Shown piece by piece: positions 5,312-12,225 of a stretch of 12,225 nucleotides of DNA (position 1 is the first letter of the stretch; every line of letters starts with the position of its first letter). The notes below the pieces were generated by a model. The model worked only from the letters and a program-made list of their open reading frames with translations, was not told where the DNA came from and made no database searches. A program made the translations under genes and the position numbers. Source of the DNA: JACOVP01 sp035289145. GTDB lineage: Archaea > Nanobdellota > Nanobdellia > SCGC-AAA011-G17 > UBA489. Location: assembly GCA_035289145.1 (NCBI GenBank), contig DATDXZ010000025.1, positions 1 to 12,225 on the forward strand. Direction: 5' to 3'.

Positions 5312-7900
5312 ATGGCAGCAAAAGATTACAAATTCAAAGAAGTGGACAAGATCGTCTTCGGCATGGTTAGTCCGCAAGAGATCGAAAAAAGTTCAGCAGT
5401 TAAAGTAGTGACAGCAGAGTTATACGACAAGGAAGGATATCCTGTAGATGGTGGTCTTATGGACATTCGTCTGGGAGTTATCGATCCTGGTCTCCGTTGT
5501 AAGACTTGTGGTTCTAAATTAAAAGAATGTATAGGTCACTTTGGCCATATTGAAATCGCTCGCCCAGTCATTCATGTATCTTATGCTGGAAAAATCTATG
5601 AAGCATTGAAGGCAACTTGTCGGGAATGTAATAGATTATTGCTCGATGAAGAAACATGTACAAAATACAGAACGCTCTATCAAAAGTTCAAAAAAGAAAG
5701 AAACTTCGAGTATATGAGAAAGCTTGCAAAGTTAGTGATTGGAAAGACAAAGTTGTTGAAGAAATGTCCTCACTGTAACGCAAAACAAATCACCATCAAA
5801 ATAGAAAAACCTACAACTTACCTTGAAGGAGATAAAAGAATCTCTCCTATTGAAGTTCGCGCTCGTCTAGCTAAGATTCAGGACAAAGACCTAGAGTTGA
5901 TGGGATTCGATCCTATGCAAGCTCGTCCAGAGTGGATGATCTTGACCTTATTGCCTATTCCTCCAGTAACCATGCGTCCTTCAATCACTTTGGAGACGGG
6001 TGAACGTTCTGAAGATGACTTAACGCACAAGTTGGGAGACATCGTCAGAATTAATCAGAGATTATTCGAGAACATCAATGCTGGTGCGCCAGAGATTATC
6101 GTAGAAGACCTTTGGGATTTGTTGCAATATCATGTCACAACCTATTTCGACAACACTATCACGCAAGTGCCTCCTGCTCGTCACAGATCTGGTCAGGCAT
6201 TGAAGACTTTAACAGAGCGTATTAAGAGTAAAGAAGGTCGTTTCCGTCACAATTTAGCAGGTAAGCGTGTCAACTTTGCAGCTCGTACAGTCATTTCTCC
6301 AGATCCTAACATTGAGTTCAATGAAGTGGGTATTCCAAAATCAGTTGCTATGGAATTAACAGTACCAGAAAAAGTGACTGAATGGAACAAAGAATGGCTG
6401 ATCTCATTAGTCAAGAATGGTCCTAAGGAATATCCAGGCGCTAATTATGTTATTGCTCCAGATGGTAAAAAAAGAAAGATCACAAAGGAGACACAAGAAC
6501 AATTAATTGTAGAGATTAAGGAGGGATATATCGTTGAAAGACAACTGCATGATAGTGATATTGCTTTGTTCAATCGTCAGCCTTCTTTGCACCGTATGAG
6601 TATCATGTGTCACAAAGTTAAGGTATTGCCAGGACGCTCTTTCAGATTAAACCCGAGTGTGTGTAATCCCTACAACGCTGACTTTGATGGTGACGAAATG
6701 AACTTGCACATTCCGCAGACTGAGGAAGCTCGTGCTGAAGCGGAGATTCTGATGCAGGTGCAGACACAAATCATGACACCTAAGAATGGATACAACATTA
6801 TCGGTTGTGTAGAAGATTCTATCACAGGAAACTACTTGCTCACAAAAAAGCTTACTATTTCAAGAGAAGACGCGGTGGAATTATTGACTTCTATCAATAT
6901 CTTTAACGCCAAATTTGATAAGGAAATGGTCAAAGGAAGCGAAGTCATCTGCAAGCTATTCCCTGAAGACTTCTATTTCTACGGAACTGCAAAGCAGAAA
7001 GATGAATCTGGTGCAGAAACATTCCTCACTATTAAAAAAGGAAAGATCCTTTCTGGATATATTGATAATAATAGTATTGGTGAAAACAATGGAGAGCTCA
7101 TCAGAGAGTTCTATAGAAAATATGGTCAGGATAAAACTCTAGTCCTTTTAGGAAACATGTTCAAACTAGGAATCAAGGTCTTGGCAAAATATGGATTCAC
7201 AACAGGTATTGCAGACACAGATATCCCAAGTGAAGCTATCGAAAAGATTGATGAGTTAATTGCTCTTGCATACAAGGATGTAGACGCATTAGTCAAGGAA
7301 TATGAGTCTGGTAAGCTGGAAGAATTGCCAGGGAAGACACGAAGAGAATCTTTAGAAGTGAAAAGTCTGGAAGTTTTAAACAAAGTGCGTAATAAAGTGG
7401 GTAATCTTGCTTCGCAATTTGCTCATGAAAGTACACCAATTATTATTATGGCGCGCTCTGGTGCTAGTGGTAACATTTTGAACTTCACGCAGATGTCTGC
7501 TTGCGTAGGTCAGCAGGCTTTGGGTGGTAAGCGTATACAGCGCGGTTACCGTAACAGAACATTGTCATTATTCAAAGAAGGAGATTTAGGTCCAGTGGCA
7601 CATGGTTTTGTCAGGAACTCCTTCAAAAAAGGATTAAGTCCAGTAGAGTTCTTCTTCCACGCTATGACTGGTCGTGATGCTCTGATGGATACTGCTTTAC
7701 GTACTCCGAAATCTGGTTACTTGTACAGACGTCTCGCAAATGCATTGCAGGATCTCAAGATAGAATATGATGGAACAGTCAGAAATGCTCGTAAAGGCAT
7801 CGTGCAATTCAAGTACGGTGACGATGGTATTGATGTTTCCAAGAGTGAAGGAGGAAAGATCAGCGTCAAGAAAGCTATTGCTGATGTCATAGGTCAATAA
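5312..7900 (+). CDS. rpoA1: DNA-directed RNA polymerase subunit A' (Rpo1 N-terminal part)
   Basis: This 862-residue protein is the N-terminal two-thirds of the largest RNAP subunit and carries the catalytic Mg2+ site. The metal-binding NADFDGD lies at 455-461. Two zinc sites of the clamp are visible: C63xxC66...C73xxH76, and C103xxC106 with C152xxC155. The switch region GKRVNFAARTVISPDPNI (317-334) and the bridge-helix region GRDALMDTALRTPKSGYLYRR (787-807) are present. The length is close to the archaeal norm. The chain ends shortly after the bridge helix, where archaeal A'/A'' are normally split. A GAGGA at 5294-5298 lies rather far (13 nt) from the ATG to act as a Shine-Dalgarno. The rpoA2 start follows after 1 nt. 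Confidence 0.98.
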   Translation: MAAKDYKFKEVDKIVFGMVSPQEIEKSSAVKVVTAELYDKEGYPVDGGLMDIRLGVIDPGLRCKTCGSKLKECIGHFGHIEIARPVIHVSYAGKIYEALKATCRECNRLLLDEETCTKYRTLYQKFKKERNFEYMRKLAKLVIGKTKLLKKCPHCNAKQITIKIEKPTTYLEGDKRISPIEVRARLAKIQDKDLELMGFDPMQARPEWMILTLLPIPPVTMRPSITLETGERSEDDLTHKLGDIVRINQRLFENINAGAPEIIVEDLWDLLQYHVTTYFDNTITQVPPARHRSGQALKTLTERIKSKEGRFRHNLAGKRVNFAARTVISPDPNIEFNEVGIPKSVAMELTVPEKVTEWNKEWLISLVKNGPKEYPGANYVIAPDGKKRKITKETQEQLIVEIKEGYIVERQLHDSDIALFNRQPSLHRMSIMCHKVKVLPGRSFRLNPSVCNPYNADFDGDEMNLHIPQTEEARAEAEILMQVQTQIMTPKNGYNIIGCVEDSITGNYLLTKKLTISREDAVELLTSINIFNAKFDKEMVKGSEVICKLFPEDFYFYGTAKQKDESGAETFLTIKKGKILSGYIDNNSIGENNGELIREFYRKYGQDKTLVLLGNMFKLGIKVLAKYGFTTGIADTDIPSEAIEKIDELIALAYKDVDALVKEYESGKLEELPGKTRRESLEVKSLEVLNKVRNKVGNLASQFAHESTPIIIMARSGASGNILNFTQMSACVGQQALGGKRIQRGYRNRTLSLFKEGDLGPVAHGFVRNSFKKGLSPVEFFFHAMTGRDALMDTALRTPKSGYLYRRLANALQDLKIEYDGTVRNARKGIVQFKYGDDGIDVSKSEGGKISVKKAIADVIGQ

Positions 7901-7901
7901 C

Positions 7902-9074
7902 ATGGAAGAGCAGCTATTCAAGGAATATGAAGGAAGAATGCCGAAAAAGCTTATTGAAGAACTCAAGGCCGAAGCAAAAGAGCGTAATCTCACTAAAGAG
8001 CAGATCAGGAAAGTGCTTGAATATTTGCGAGAAGAATATGATGCTGCTAAGATTAATCCTGGTGAAGCTATCGGAATTTTGACAGCAGAGTCCTTTGGAG
8101 AGCCAGGTACACAGATGACGCTAAGGGTATTCCACTTTGCTGGTGTAGCTGAAGTATCTGTCACACAAGGTCTCCCGCGCCTCATTGAAATCTTGGATGC
8201 TCGTAAAGAAATCTCAACACCGTCCATGGAGATCTACTTGAAAAAAGGCGTCAGTAAGGACATGGCTGAAGTCAAGCGTGTTGCTGCATTGATCAAGGAG
8301 ACAAAACTAAGCGAGATTGCAACAGAATTCTCCATCGATCTCAACAAGTTGCAAGTGGAAGTGCAATTAAATCAAAACCGCATGAAAGATCTCAAGTTAA
8401 AGCCTGATCAAGTAGCTGAAGCTTTAAACGCGAATATGAAGGGTGTTAAAGCTAGTGCGAGCGGTGAAAAAATAGTTATCAAGACCAAGGCTGAAGAAAA
8501 CGAATTAATGGAAACCTACAAGATCAAAGAAAAAGCAAAGGAAGTGTTCATCAAGGGTGTCAAAGGCGTCAAACAAGTTTTGCCAGTGAAGAACAATGAG
8601 GAATATATCATTATCACTGCAGGTTCAAATTTGAAAGATGTTGTTGAAATTGAAGAAGTCGACGAGACAAGAACAACAACCAACAATCTATTCGAAGTTT
8701 TGAAAGTATTCGGTGTTGAAGCTGGACGTCAGAATATCATTCGTGAGGCGCAGAAAGTGATTGAAGATCAAGGTCTCGATGTTGATATTCGTCACATCAT
8801 GTTCATTGCAGATACTATGACTACATCAGGAACTATCAAAGGTATAACTCGTTCAGGTATCACTGGTGAGAAGAAGTCAGTCCTGGCAAGAGCGAGCTTC
8901 GAAACGCCGTTGAAGCATTTAATCAATGCATCAGTCATTGGTGAAGAGGATGATCTCAACTCAGTCATTGAAAATGTGATGTTAAATCAGCCGGTGCCTC
9001 TAGGAACTGGTCTTCCAGACTTAGTCACAAGAATTAAAAAGGATACTATAAGTGGAAAAGAAGGTAAGAAATGA
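7902..9074 (+). CDS. rpoA2: DNA-directed RNA polymerase subunit A'' (Rpo1 C-terminal part)
   Basis: This 390-residue protein is the C-terminal third of the largest subunit, with the trigger loop, jaw and part of the clamp. The trigger-loop segment reads EPGTQMTLRVFHFAG (67-81), followed by GLPRLIEILDARK (90-102). The NTP-contacting His78 is present, but the residue two before it is Val76, where other cellular RNAPs have Thr. The C-terminal part has the usual GITRSGI and ARASFETPLKHLI segments. AGGTCA (7891-7896), inside the end of rpoA1 and 5 nt before the ATG, is a plausible Shine-Dalgarno. The stop overlaps the eL30 start (ATGA). Confidence 0.97.
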   Translation: MEEQLFKEYEGRMPKKLIEELKAEAKERNLTKEQIRKVLEYLREEYDAAKINPGEAIGILTAESFGEPGTQMTLRVFHFAGVAEVSVTQGLPRLIEILDARKEISTPSMEIYLKKGVSKDMAEVKRVAALIKETKLSEIATEFSIDLNKLQVEVQLNQNRMKDLKLKPDQVAEALNANMKGVKASASGEKIVIKTKAEENELMETYKIKEKAKEVFIKGVKGVKQVLPVKNNEEYIIITAGSNLKDVVEIEEVDETRTTTNNLFEVLKVFGVEAGRQNIIREAQKVIEDQGLDVDIRHIMFIADTMTTSGTIKGITRSGITGEKKSVLARASFETPLKHLINASVIGEEDDLNSVIENVMLNQPVPLGTGLPDLVTRIKKDTISGKEGKK

Positions 9075-9325
9075 GTCTTGACACATTGAAAGAAGCTTTG
9101 AAGAGCGAAAAAATAACAATCGGCTCAAAAGAAGTATTGAAAAAACTGCGCTTGGGGGAAATCAAAAAAGTATTCTTCTCTAATACATGTCCTCAAGCAG
9201 TTAAAGAAACTATCAAAAGATATGCTACACAAAAGAAAATTGAGGTCGTGGAATTAACAGTGCCAAGTGCAGAAGTAGCATTGATGTGTAAAAAAAATTA
9301 TCCTGTTAGCGTTCTCAGCTGTTAG
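9071..9325 (+). CDS. rpl30e: Large-subunit ribosomal protein eL30 (L30e)
   Basis: This 84-residue protein belongs to the L7Ae/L30e/S12e RNA-binding family. Family features are IGSKEVLKKLRLGEIKKVFFSNTCP near the N-terminal half (residues 17-41), then a YATQKKIEVVEL strand and the AEVALMCKKNYPVSVLS end, where archaeal L30e usually reads LGxxCGKPFxVSxLAV. It is somewhat shorter than the roughly 100 residues usual elsewhere; the loss is at the C-terminus. Its place between rpoA2 and nusA is the conserved archaeal order and supports L30e over L7Ae. It overlaps rpoA2 by 4 nt, with AAGGT just upstream as a likely ribosome-binding site. Confidence 0.9.
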   Translation: MSLDTLKEALKSEKITIGSKEVLKKLRLGEIKKVFFSNTCPQAVKETIKRYATQKKIEVVELTVPSAEVALMCKKNYPVSVLSC

Positions 9326-9327
9326 CA

Positions 9328-9738
9328 ATGGAAAAGTACAATCTTCAAACCATTGGGCTTATTTCATTGTTTGAAAAAATTACACGCACGCATGCCAAAA
9401 GGCTCTTTATAGACAAGCGAAGTCAGTTAGTATTTATTGTCGAGGAAGGTCAGGCAGGAAAGGCGATTGGTAAAGCAGGTATGAACATACAAAAGCTACA
9501 AAGACTGTTCAAAAAACGCATCAAAGTAATTGAGTTTAATCAAGATCCTAAAGAATTTGTCAAGAACTGTATTGCTCCTATTGCAGTAGATGCAATGACA
9601 CTGGATGAAGATAAGTTAACGCTTTCTAGTAATGACACTAAAACAAAAGGCATGCTCATCGGTCGTGAGCGGCAGAATCTAAAAGAGCTCAATGAAGTAG
9701 TTAAAAAATTCTTCAAAATCGAGGTCTTAGTGGCATAA
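9328..9738 (+). CDS. nusA: Archaeal NusA-like transcription factor (two KH domains)
   Basis: This 136-residue protein matches the short archaeal NusA, which has only the two KH RNA-binding domains and lacks the bacterial N-terminal RNAP-binding and S1 domains. The first KH loop is intact, AIGKAG (46-51) with GKAG as GxxG. The second reads IGRERQNLKEL (111-121), so the final Gly of GxxG is Arg. The length is usual for the archaeal family. The ATG is 2 nt after the eL30 stop, and no Shine-Dalgarno is evident. It is the last gene of the RNAP unit. Its proposed role in transcription termination or elongation, or in rRNA processing, is known only by family analogy. Confidence 0.92.
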   Translation: MEKYNLQTIGLISLFEKITRTHAKRLFIDKRSQLVFIVEEGQAGKAIGKAGMNIQKLQRLFKKRIKVIEFNQDPKEFVKNCIAPIAVDAMTLDEDKLTLSSNDTKTKGMLIGRERQNLKELNEVVKKFFKIEVLVA

Positions 9739-9755
9739 AACCACTCGAAAGAACA

Positions 9756-9777
9756 ACAGACACGAAATCTTTATAAA
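9756..9777 (+). promoter_or_regulatory. BRE/TATA promoter for rps12-rps7-EF-2
   Basis: The TATA box TTTATAAA (9770-9777) follows a BRE-like ACGAAAT (9762-9768). The usual spacing puts the transcription start at about 9798-9804, at most a few nucleotides before the rps12 ATG at 9805, so the message is essentially leaderless. The upstream ACAGAC and the BRE core are shared with the 1408-1429 promoter (18 of 22 positions identical). It lies in the 66-nt gap after nusA, which is by far the largest gap after rpoH. It therefore likely separates the translation-factor genes into their own unit, with possible read-through from the RNAP operon. Confidence 0.8.
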
Positions 9778-9804
9778 GCATCCTTGCAGTCCCTCTCCTA
9801 CAAA

Positions 9805-10242
9805 ATGGCTAACAAATCAAATGGTCTAAATGCAGCAAAGAAGCTCAAAAACAAGAGAAGAAGTTTTCAATGGGCTGACTCAAACTTTGTGCGCCGTGCG
9901 CTCAATTTAAAAGCTAAATCTGATCCTCTGCAAGGTTCTTCTCAAGCGCGCGGTATTGTCATTGAAAAGCGTCAGTTAGAAGCAAAGCAGCCTAACAGTG
10001 CGATGCGCAAATGTGTCTTTGTCCAACTTATAAAGAATGGTCGTCAAGTAACAGCATTCTGTCCTCGTGATGGTGCTATCAAGAAGATTGATGAACATGA
10101 TGAAGTCATTATTGAATGTATTGGTGGTGCCAATGGACGTTCTCCAGGCGATCTTCCAGGCGTACGCTGGAAAGTTATCAAAGTCAACGATCAAAGTCTG
10201 GACGCATTAGTGCGCGGCAAGATTGAGAAGGGTAGAAGATAA
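9805..10242 (+). CDS. rps12: Small-subunit ribosomal protein uS12
   Basis: This 145-residue protein is a component of the decoding centre. It has the archaeal uS12 pattern: basic N-terminus, KSDPLQGSSQARGIVIEK, the decoding motif KQPNSAMRKC, QLIKNGRQVTAFCP, DEHDEV and GDLPGVRWKVIKVN. I chose ATG 9805, not the in-frame TTG at 9784, because the promoter predicts transcription starting near 9800, so an upstream start would be outside the message. MANKSNGL also matches the usual archaeal beginning. The stop is followed after 1 nt by the rps7 ATG. Confidence 0.96.
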   Translation: MANKSNGLNAAKKLKNKRRSFQWADSNFVRRALNLKAKSDPLQGSSQARGIVIEKRQLEAKQPNSAMRKCVFVQLIKNGRQVTAFCPRDGAIKKIDEHDEVIIECIGGANGRSPGDLPGVRWKVIKVNDQSLDALVRGKIEKGRR

Positions 10243-10243
10243 G

Positions 10244-10840
10244 ATGGGTCTCAAACTATTCGATCGATGGGATTTGACGCAAGTCGAGGTAAAAGATCCT
10301 GGTCTCAAGAATTATGTCAACTTGTCTCCGGTATTGGTGCCAAGAACTGGTGGTCGTAATGCCAAGCATCCATTCTATAAAAACAAATGTAACATCGTCG
10401 AGCGCTTGATGAACCACTTGATGATCTCAGGTCATAAGGGTAAAAAACATTTTATCTCTTCTGGAGCCTATGGTGGTAAAAGTCACACTGCATTTAATAT
10501 CACAGAAAAAACATTGAAGATCATTGAAGAAAGAACAAATAAAAATCCTGTTGAAACGCTTGTTCGCGCTATTGAAAATGCTGCGCCTCGTGAAGAAATA
10601 ACGACTATTGAATACGGTGGCGCAAAATATCCGCAGGCAGTCGATTGTGCTCCGCAGCGACGTGTAGATTATGCTTTGCGCATGATGGTCCAAGGCGCGG
10701 CGCATAAGGCATTTGGAGAAAAAATAAAAGTTGAAGAAGCTCTAGCTGAAGAAATTATGAAGGCAGCAGCTTGCACCAACGCAAGCAATGCAGTAGCAAA
10801 GAAACTAGAATTAGAACGTCAAGCTGATGCTGCTCGTTAA
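10244..10840 (+). CDS. rps7: Small-subunit ribosomal protein uS7
   Basis: This 198-residue protein is the primary assembly protein of the 30S head and lies near the E-site. Recognisable segments are LFDRWDLTQVEVKDPGL at the N-terminus, the archaeal VNLSPVLVPRTGGRN region, VERLMNHLM, NPVETLVRAIENAAPREE, QAVDCAPQRRVDYALR and a C-terminal helix rich in Ala. The length is usual for archaea. ATG 10244 is preferred; the upstream in-frame TTG at 10223 lies inside rps12 and would add seven residues foreign to the family. It directly follows rps12 and precedes EF-2, in the conserved archaeal order. Confidence 0.96.
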   Translation: MGLKLFDRWDLTQVEVKDPGLKNYVNLSPVLVPRTGGRNAKHPFYKNKCNIVERLMNHLMISGHKGKKHFISSGAYGGKSHTAFNITEKTLKIIEERTNKNPVETLVRAIENAAPREEITTIEYGGAKYPQAVDCAPQRRVDYALRMMVQGAAHKAFGEKIKVEEALAEEIMKAAACTNASNAVAKKLELERQADAAR

Positions 10841-10850
10841 TCATTCTGAA

Positions 10851-10856
10851 AGAGGT
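10851..10856 (+). promoter_or_regulatory. Shine-Dalgarno site for EF-2
   Basis: AGAGGT lies 8 nt before the EF-2 ATG, and its GAGGT is complementary to the ACCUC of the archaeal 16S rRNA 3' end. The upstream gap is only 24 nt and holds no TATA box, so EF-2 is an internal gene of the rps12 message. It therefore needs a ribosome-binding site, unlike the leaderless rps12. Confidence 0.6.
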
Positions 10857-10864
10857 TTAAACTA

Positions 10865-12225
10865 ATGGCCGGTCCAGAAGCACCATCTGAAATGAAAGAA
10901 TTGGCTAAAGTGCCAGAACGCATTAGAAACATCTGTACTTCTGCTCACATTCATCATGGTAAATGCATAGATGGTAAAAGCAGACTTATTCTAGCAAATG
11001 GTGAAATTAAAACTGCCGAGCAAATTTATCAATTAGCTGAACAAAAAGGTCAGAAATTTGAAGAAAAAGAAGAGCATACTATCTACGACGTTTCAAAAGA
11101 AAAGATCACTATTTTTTCATTAAATCAGACTACAGGCCAATTAGAAAAAAAAGATGTAAGCTTGGCATGGAAGCTAAAAGGTGGTCAAGTTATCAAAATC
11201 AAGCTCAGAAATGGTTTCGAGATTAGCAGCACTCCAGAACATAAGTATGTGGTGTTTGAAAATATGCGGTTTGTAGAAAAGATTGCTGGAGAATTAAGAA
11301 TAGACGATCAGGTAGTATGTGCTAAGAACTTGGATTTCTTTTGGAAGGAAAAAAAAGCAAATAAAGAAGAATATGATATTATCAAAATTGTAACAAACCA
11401 CGGAAGACAAAATACTATTCTCGTACAAAAAAATACCTTCAAAGATTTGGCGTTCGTAGAAGTTGAGAACATTAGTGAAGGATATGAAGAAACAGTCTAT
11501 GATTTCACAGTCCCAGAGAATCACACATTTGTCGCAGAAGGCATTGTCATGCACAATACAGCCCTAACTGATAATTTATTAGCAGCATCAGGTCACATAA
11601 GTTCTAAGGCAGCTGGAGACTTGGAAGCAGGCATGGCAACTTGGCAGCATGCAGATGAACAAGAGAGATTATTGACAGTAGACGCGGCTAACGTCTCCAT
11701 GTGTCACACTTTTGATGGAAACAGATATCTCATTAACTTGATTGATACTCCTGGTCACGTTGACTTTGGAGGTAATGTTACTCGTGCGATGCGTGCTGTT
11801 GATGGAACAATCGTTTTAATTTGTGCGGTTGAAGGTATCATGCCGCAGACAGAAACTGTCGTTCGTCAAGCTATTCGTGAACGTGTTAAGCCAGTTTTAT
11901 TCATTAATAAAGTAGATCGTCTCATCAACGAATTAAAATTCACTCCCGAGCAAATGCAGGAGCGTTTCTTGAAATTAATTATGGAGTTCAACACGTTAAT
12001 TGAGAACACTGCTGAAGACGAGTACAAAAAAAAATGGCAAGTAGATATTTTAAACGGTAGTGTAGCTTTCGGTTCTGCTCGTGAAAACTGGGCCTTATCT
12101 ATTCCCTATATGAAGAAGAAAAATGTCTCATTCAAAGATATTGTCAACTTGTACAAAGATGACATGACTGAAGAAGTCAGGCAAAAATGGATTTGGGAAA
12201 AGGCTCCAGTCTTTGAAGTTATTTT
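10865..12225 (+). CDS. fusA: Translation elongation factor 2 (aEF-2), intein-containing, 3' truncated by window end
   Basis: This is the ribosomal translocation GTPase; the reading frame is open to the window edge. The extein starts MAGPEAPSEMKELAKVPERI. It continues with the P-loop AHIHHGK, which is cut after Lys33 by a 198-residue intein and resumes as TALTDNLLAASG. In spliced numbering, switch I follows as DEQERLLTVDAAN (66-78), then DTPGHVDFGG (switch II), AMRAVDG, EGIMPQTE and NKVDR. Two positions are unusual: Asp of AHIDHGK is His30, and Gly of the RGIT switch I motif is Leu71; the switch I Thr73 is kept. Domains II-V, including the diphthamide loop, lie outside the window. The gene follows rps7 after 24 nt. 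EF-2 activity should require protein splicing, since the intein interrupts the nucleotide-binding loop. Confidence 0.96.
   Translation, partial: MAGPEAPSEMKELAKVPERIRNICTSAHIHHGKCIDGKSRLILANGEIKTAEQIYQLAEQKGQKFEEKEEHTIYDVSKEKITIFSLNQTTGQLEKKDVSLAWKLKGGQVIKIKLRNGFEISSTPEHKYVVFENMRFVEKIAGELRIDDQVVCAKNLDFFWKEKKANKEEYDIIKIVTNHGRQNTILVQKNTFKDLAFVEVENISEGYEETVYDFTVPENHTFVAEGIVMHNTALTDNLLAASGHISSKAAGDLEAGMATWQHADEQERLLTVDAANVSMCHTFDGNRYLINLIDTPGHVDFGGNVTRAMRAVDGTIVLICAVEGIMPQTETVVRQAIRERVKPVLFINKVDRLINELKFTPEQMQERFLKLIMEFNTLIENTAEDEYKKKWQVDILNGSVAFGSARENWALSIPYMKKKNVSFKDIVNLYKDDMTEEVRQKWIWEKAPVFEVI
10964..11557 (+). mobile_element. EF-2 mini-intein (198 aa) in the GTPase P-loop
   Basis: This is an in-frame protein-splicing element between Gly-Lys and Thr of the P-loop. 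Splicing residues are visible: Cys1 (CIDGKS, block A), Thr90-Pro-Glu-His93 (block B, TxxH), VYDFTVPENHTFVAEG (block F, 178-193) and the terminal His197-Asn198, with Thr as the +1 extein residue. At 198 residues, and with no LAGLIDADG motif between the splicing blocks, it is a mini-intein without homing endonuclease. It is therefore probably no longer able to home by itself. Removing it restores a continuous EF-2 sequence (GK-TALTDNLL), which fixes both ends. The middle (about residues 100-160) is Lys/Glu-rich and unassigned. Confidence 0.93.

Noticed and set aside
9729..9745. Small hairpin AGTGG/CCACT around the nusA stop as a terminator
   Set aside because: Only 5 bp, includes the stop codon in its loop, and no T-run follows. 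A promoter immediately downstream does not require it.
9784..9804. TTG start for uS12 at 9784
   Set aside because: It lies upstream of the transcription start predicted from the TATA box at 9770-9777. ATG 9805 gives the normal uS12 N-terminus.
10223..10243. TTG start for uS7 at 10223
   Set aside because: It would overlap rps12 and add residues not found in the family. ATG 10244 follows the rps12 stop by 1 nt.
11294..11554. Minus-strand frame of 86 codons opposite the intein
   Set aside because: Cys/Phe/Ile-rich translation typical of an antisense reading of AT-rich coding DNA. The + strand intein explains the region fully.

Overview
The window is an AT-rich archaeal chromosome segment, read entirely on the + strand. 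The archaeal assignment rests on several things seen in the sequence: a split RNA polymerase (Rpo5, B''/B', A'/A''), a short two-KH-domain NusA, eL30, archaeal-type uS12, uS7 and EF-2, BRE/TATA promoters with almost no 5' leader, and tRNA genes without encoded CCA that carry introns at position 37/38. The wording of EF-2 and of the RNAP signature motifs is divergent. Together with the compact proteins this suggests a DPANN-type lineage, possibly Woesearchaeota-like. That placement is an inference from remembered family sequences, not from a tree.

Layout. About 1-181: upstream region without a supportable gene. 182-1300: a membrane diiron fatty-acid desaturase with a basic coiled-coil tail. 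1301-1569: a gene-poor stretch with repeated half-sites, a strong BRE/TATA promoter and a roughly 115-nt leader that holds a possible leaderless 17-codon ORF. 1570-1770: tRNA-Asp(GTC) and tRNA-Lys(TTT), 4 nt apart, both with introns. 1786-9738: rpoH-rpoB2-rpoB1-rpoA1-rpoA2-rpl30e-nusA, with junctions from a 4-nt overlap to a 2-nt gap. 9756-9777: a second promoter, followed by rps12, rps7 and the 5' part of the EF-2 gene, which runs off the window end. The EF-2 gene is interrupted by a 198-codon mini-intein in the GTPase P-loop.

The genes form the classical archaeal transcription/translation block (RNAP subunits, eL30, NusA, uS12, uS7, EF-2). Two near-identical promoter elements, ahead of the tRNA/RNAP unit and ahead of rps12, suggest that the two halves are co-regulated. 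The rpoH start lies 15 nt after tRNA-Lys with no TATA box of its own in reach, so tRNA 3'-end processing probably creates the 5' end of the RNAP mRNA.

The most noteworthy points are the EF-2 intein, the non-canonical P-loop and switch I of that EF-2 (both at the predicted monovalent-cation site), the paired tRNA introns with similar 3' ends, the shared promoter, and substitutions in near-invariant RNAP motifs (trigger loop, ETPEG motif).
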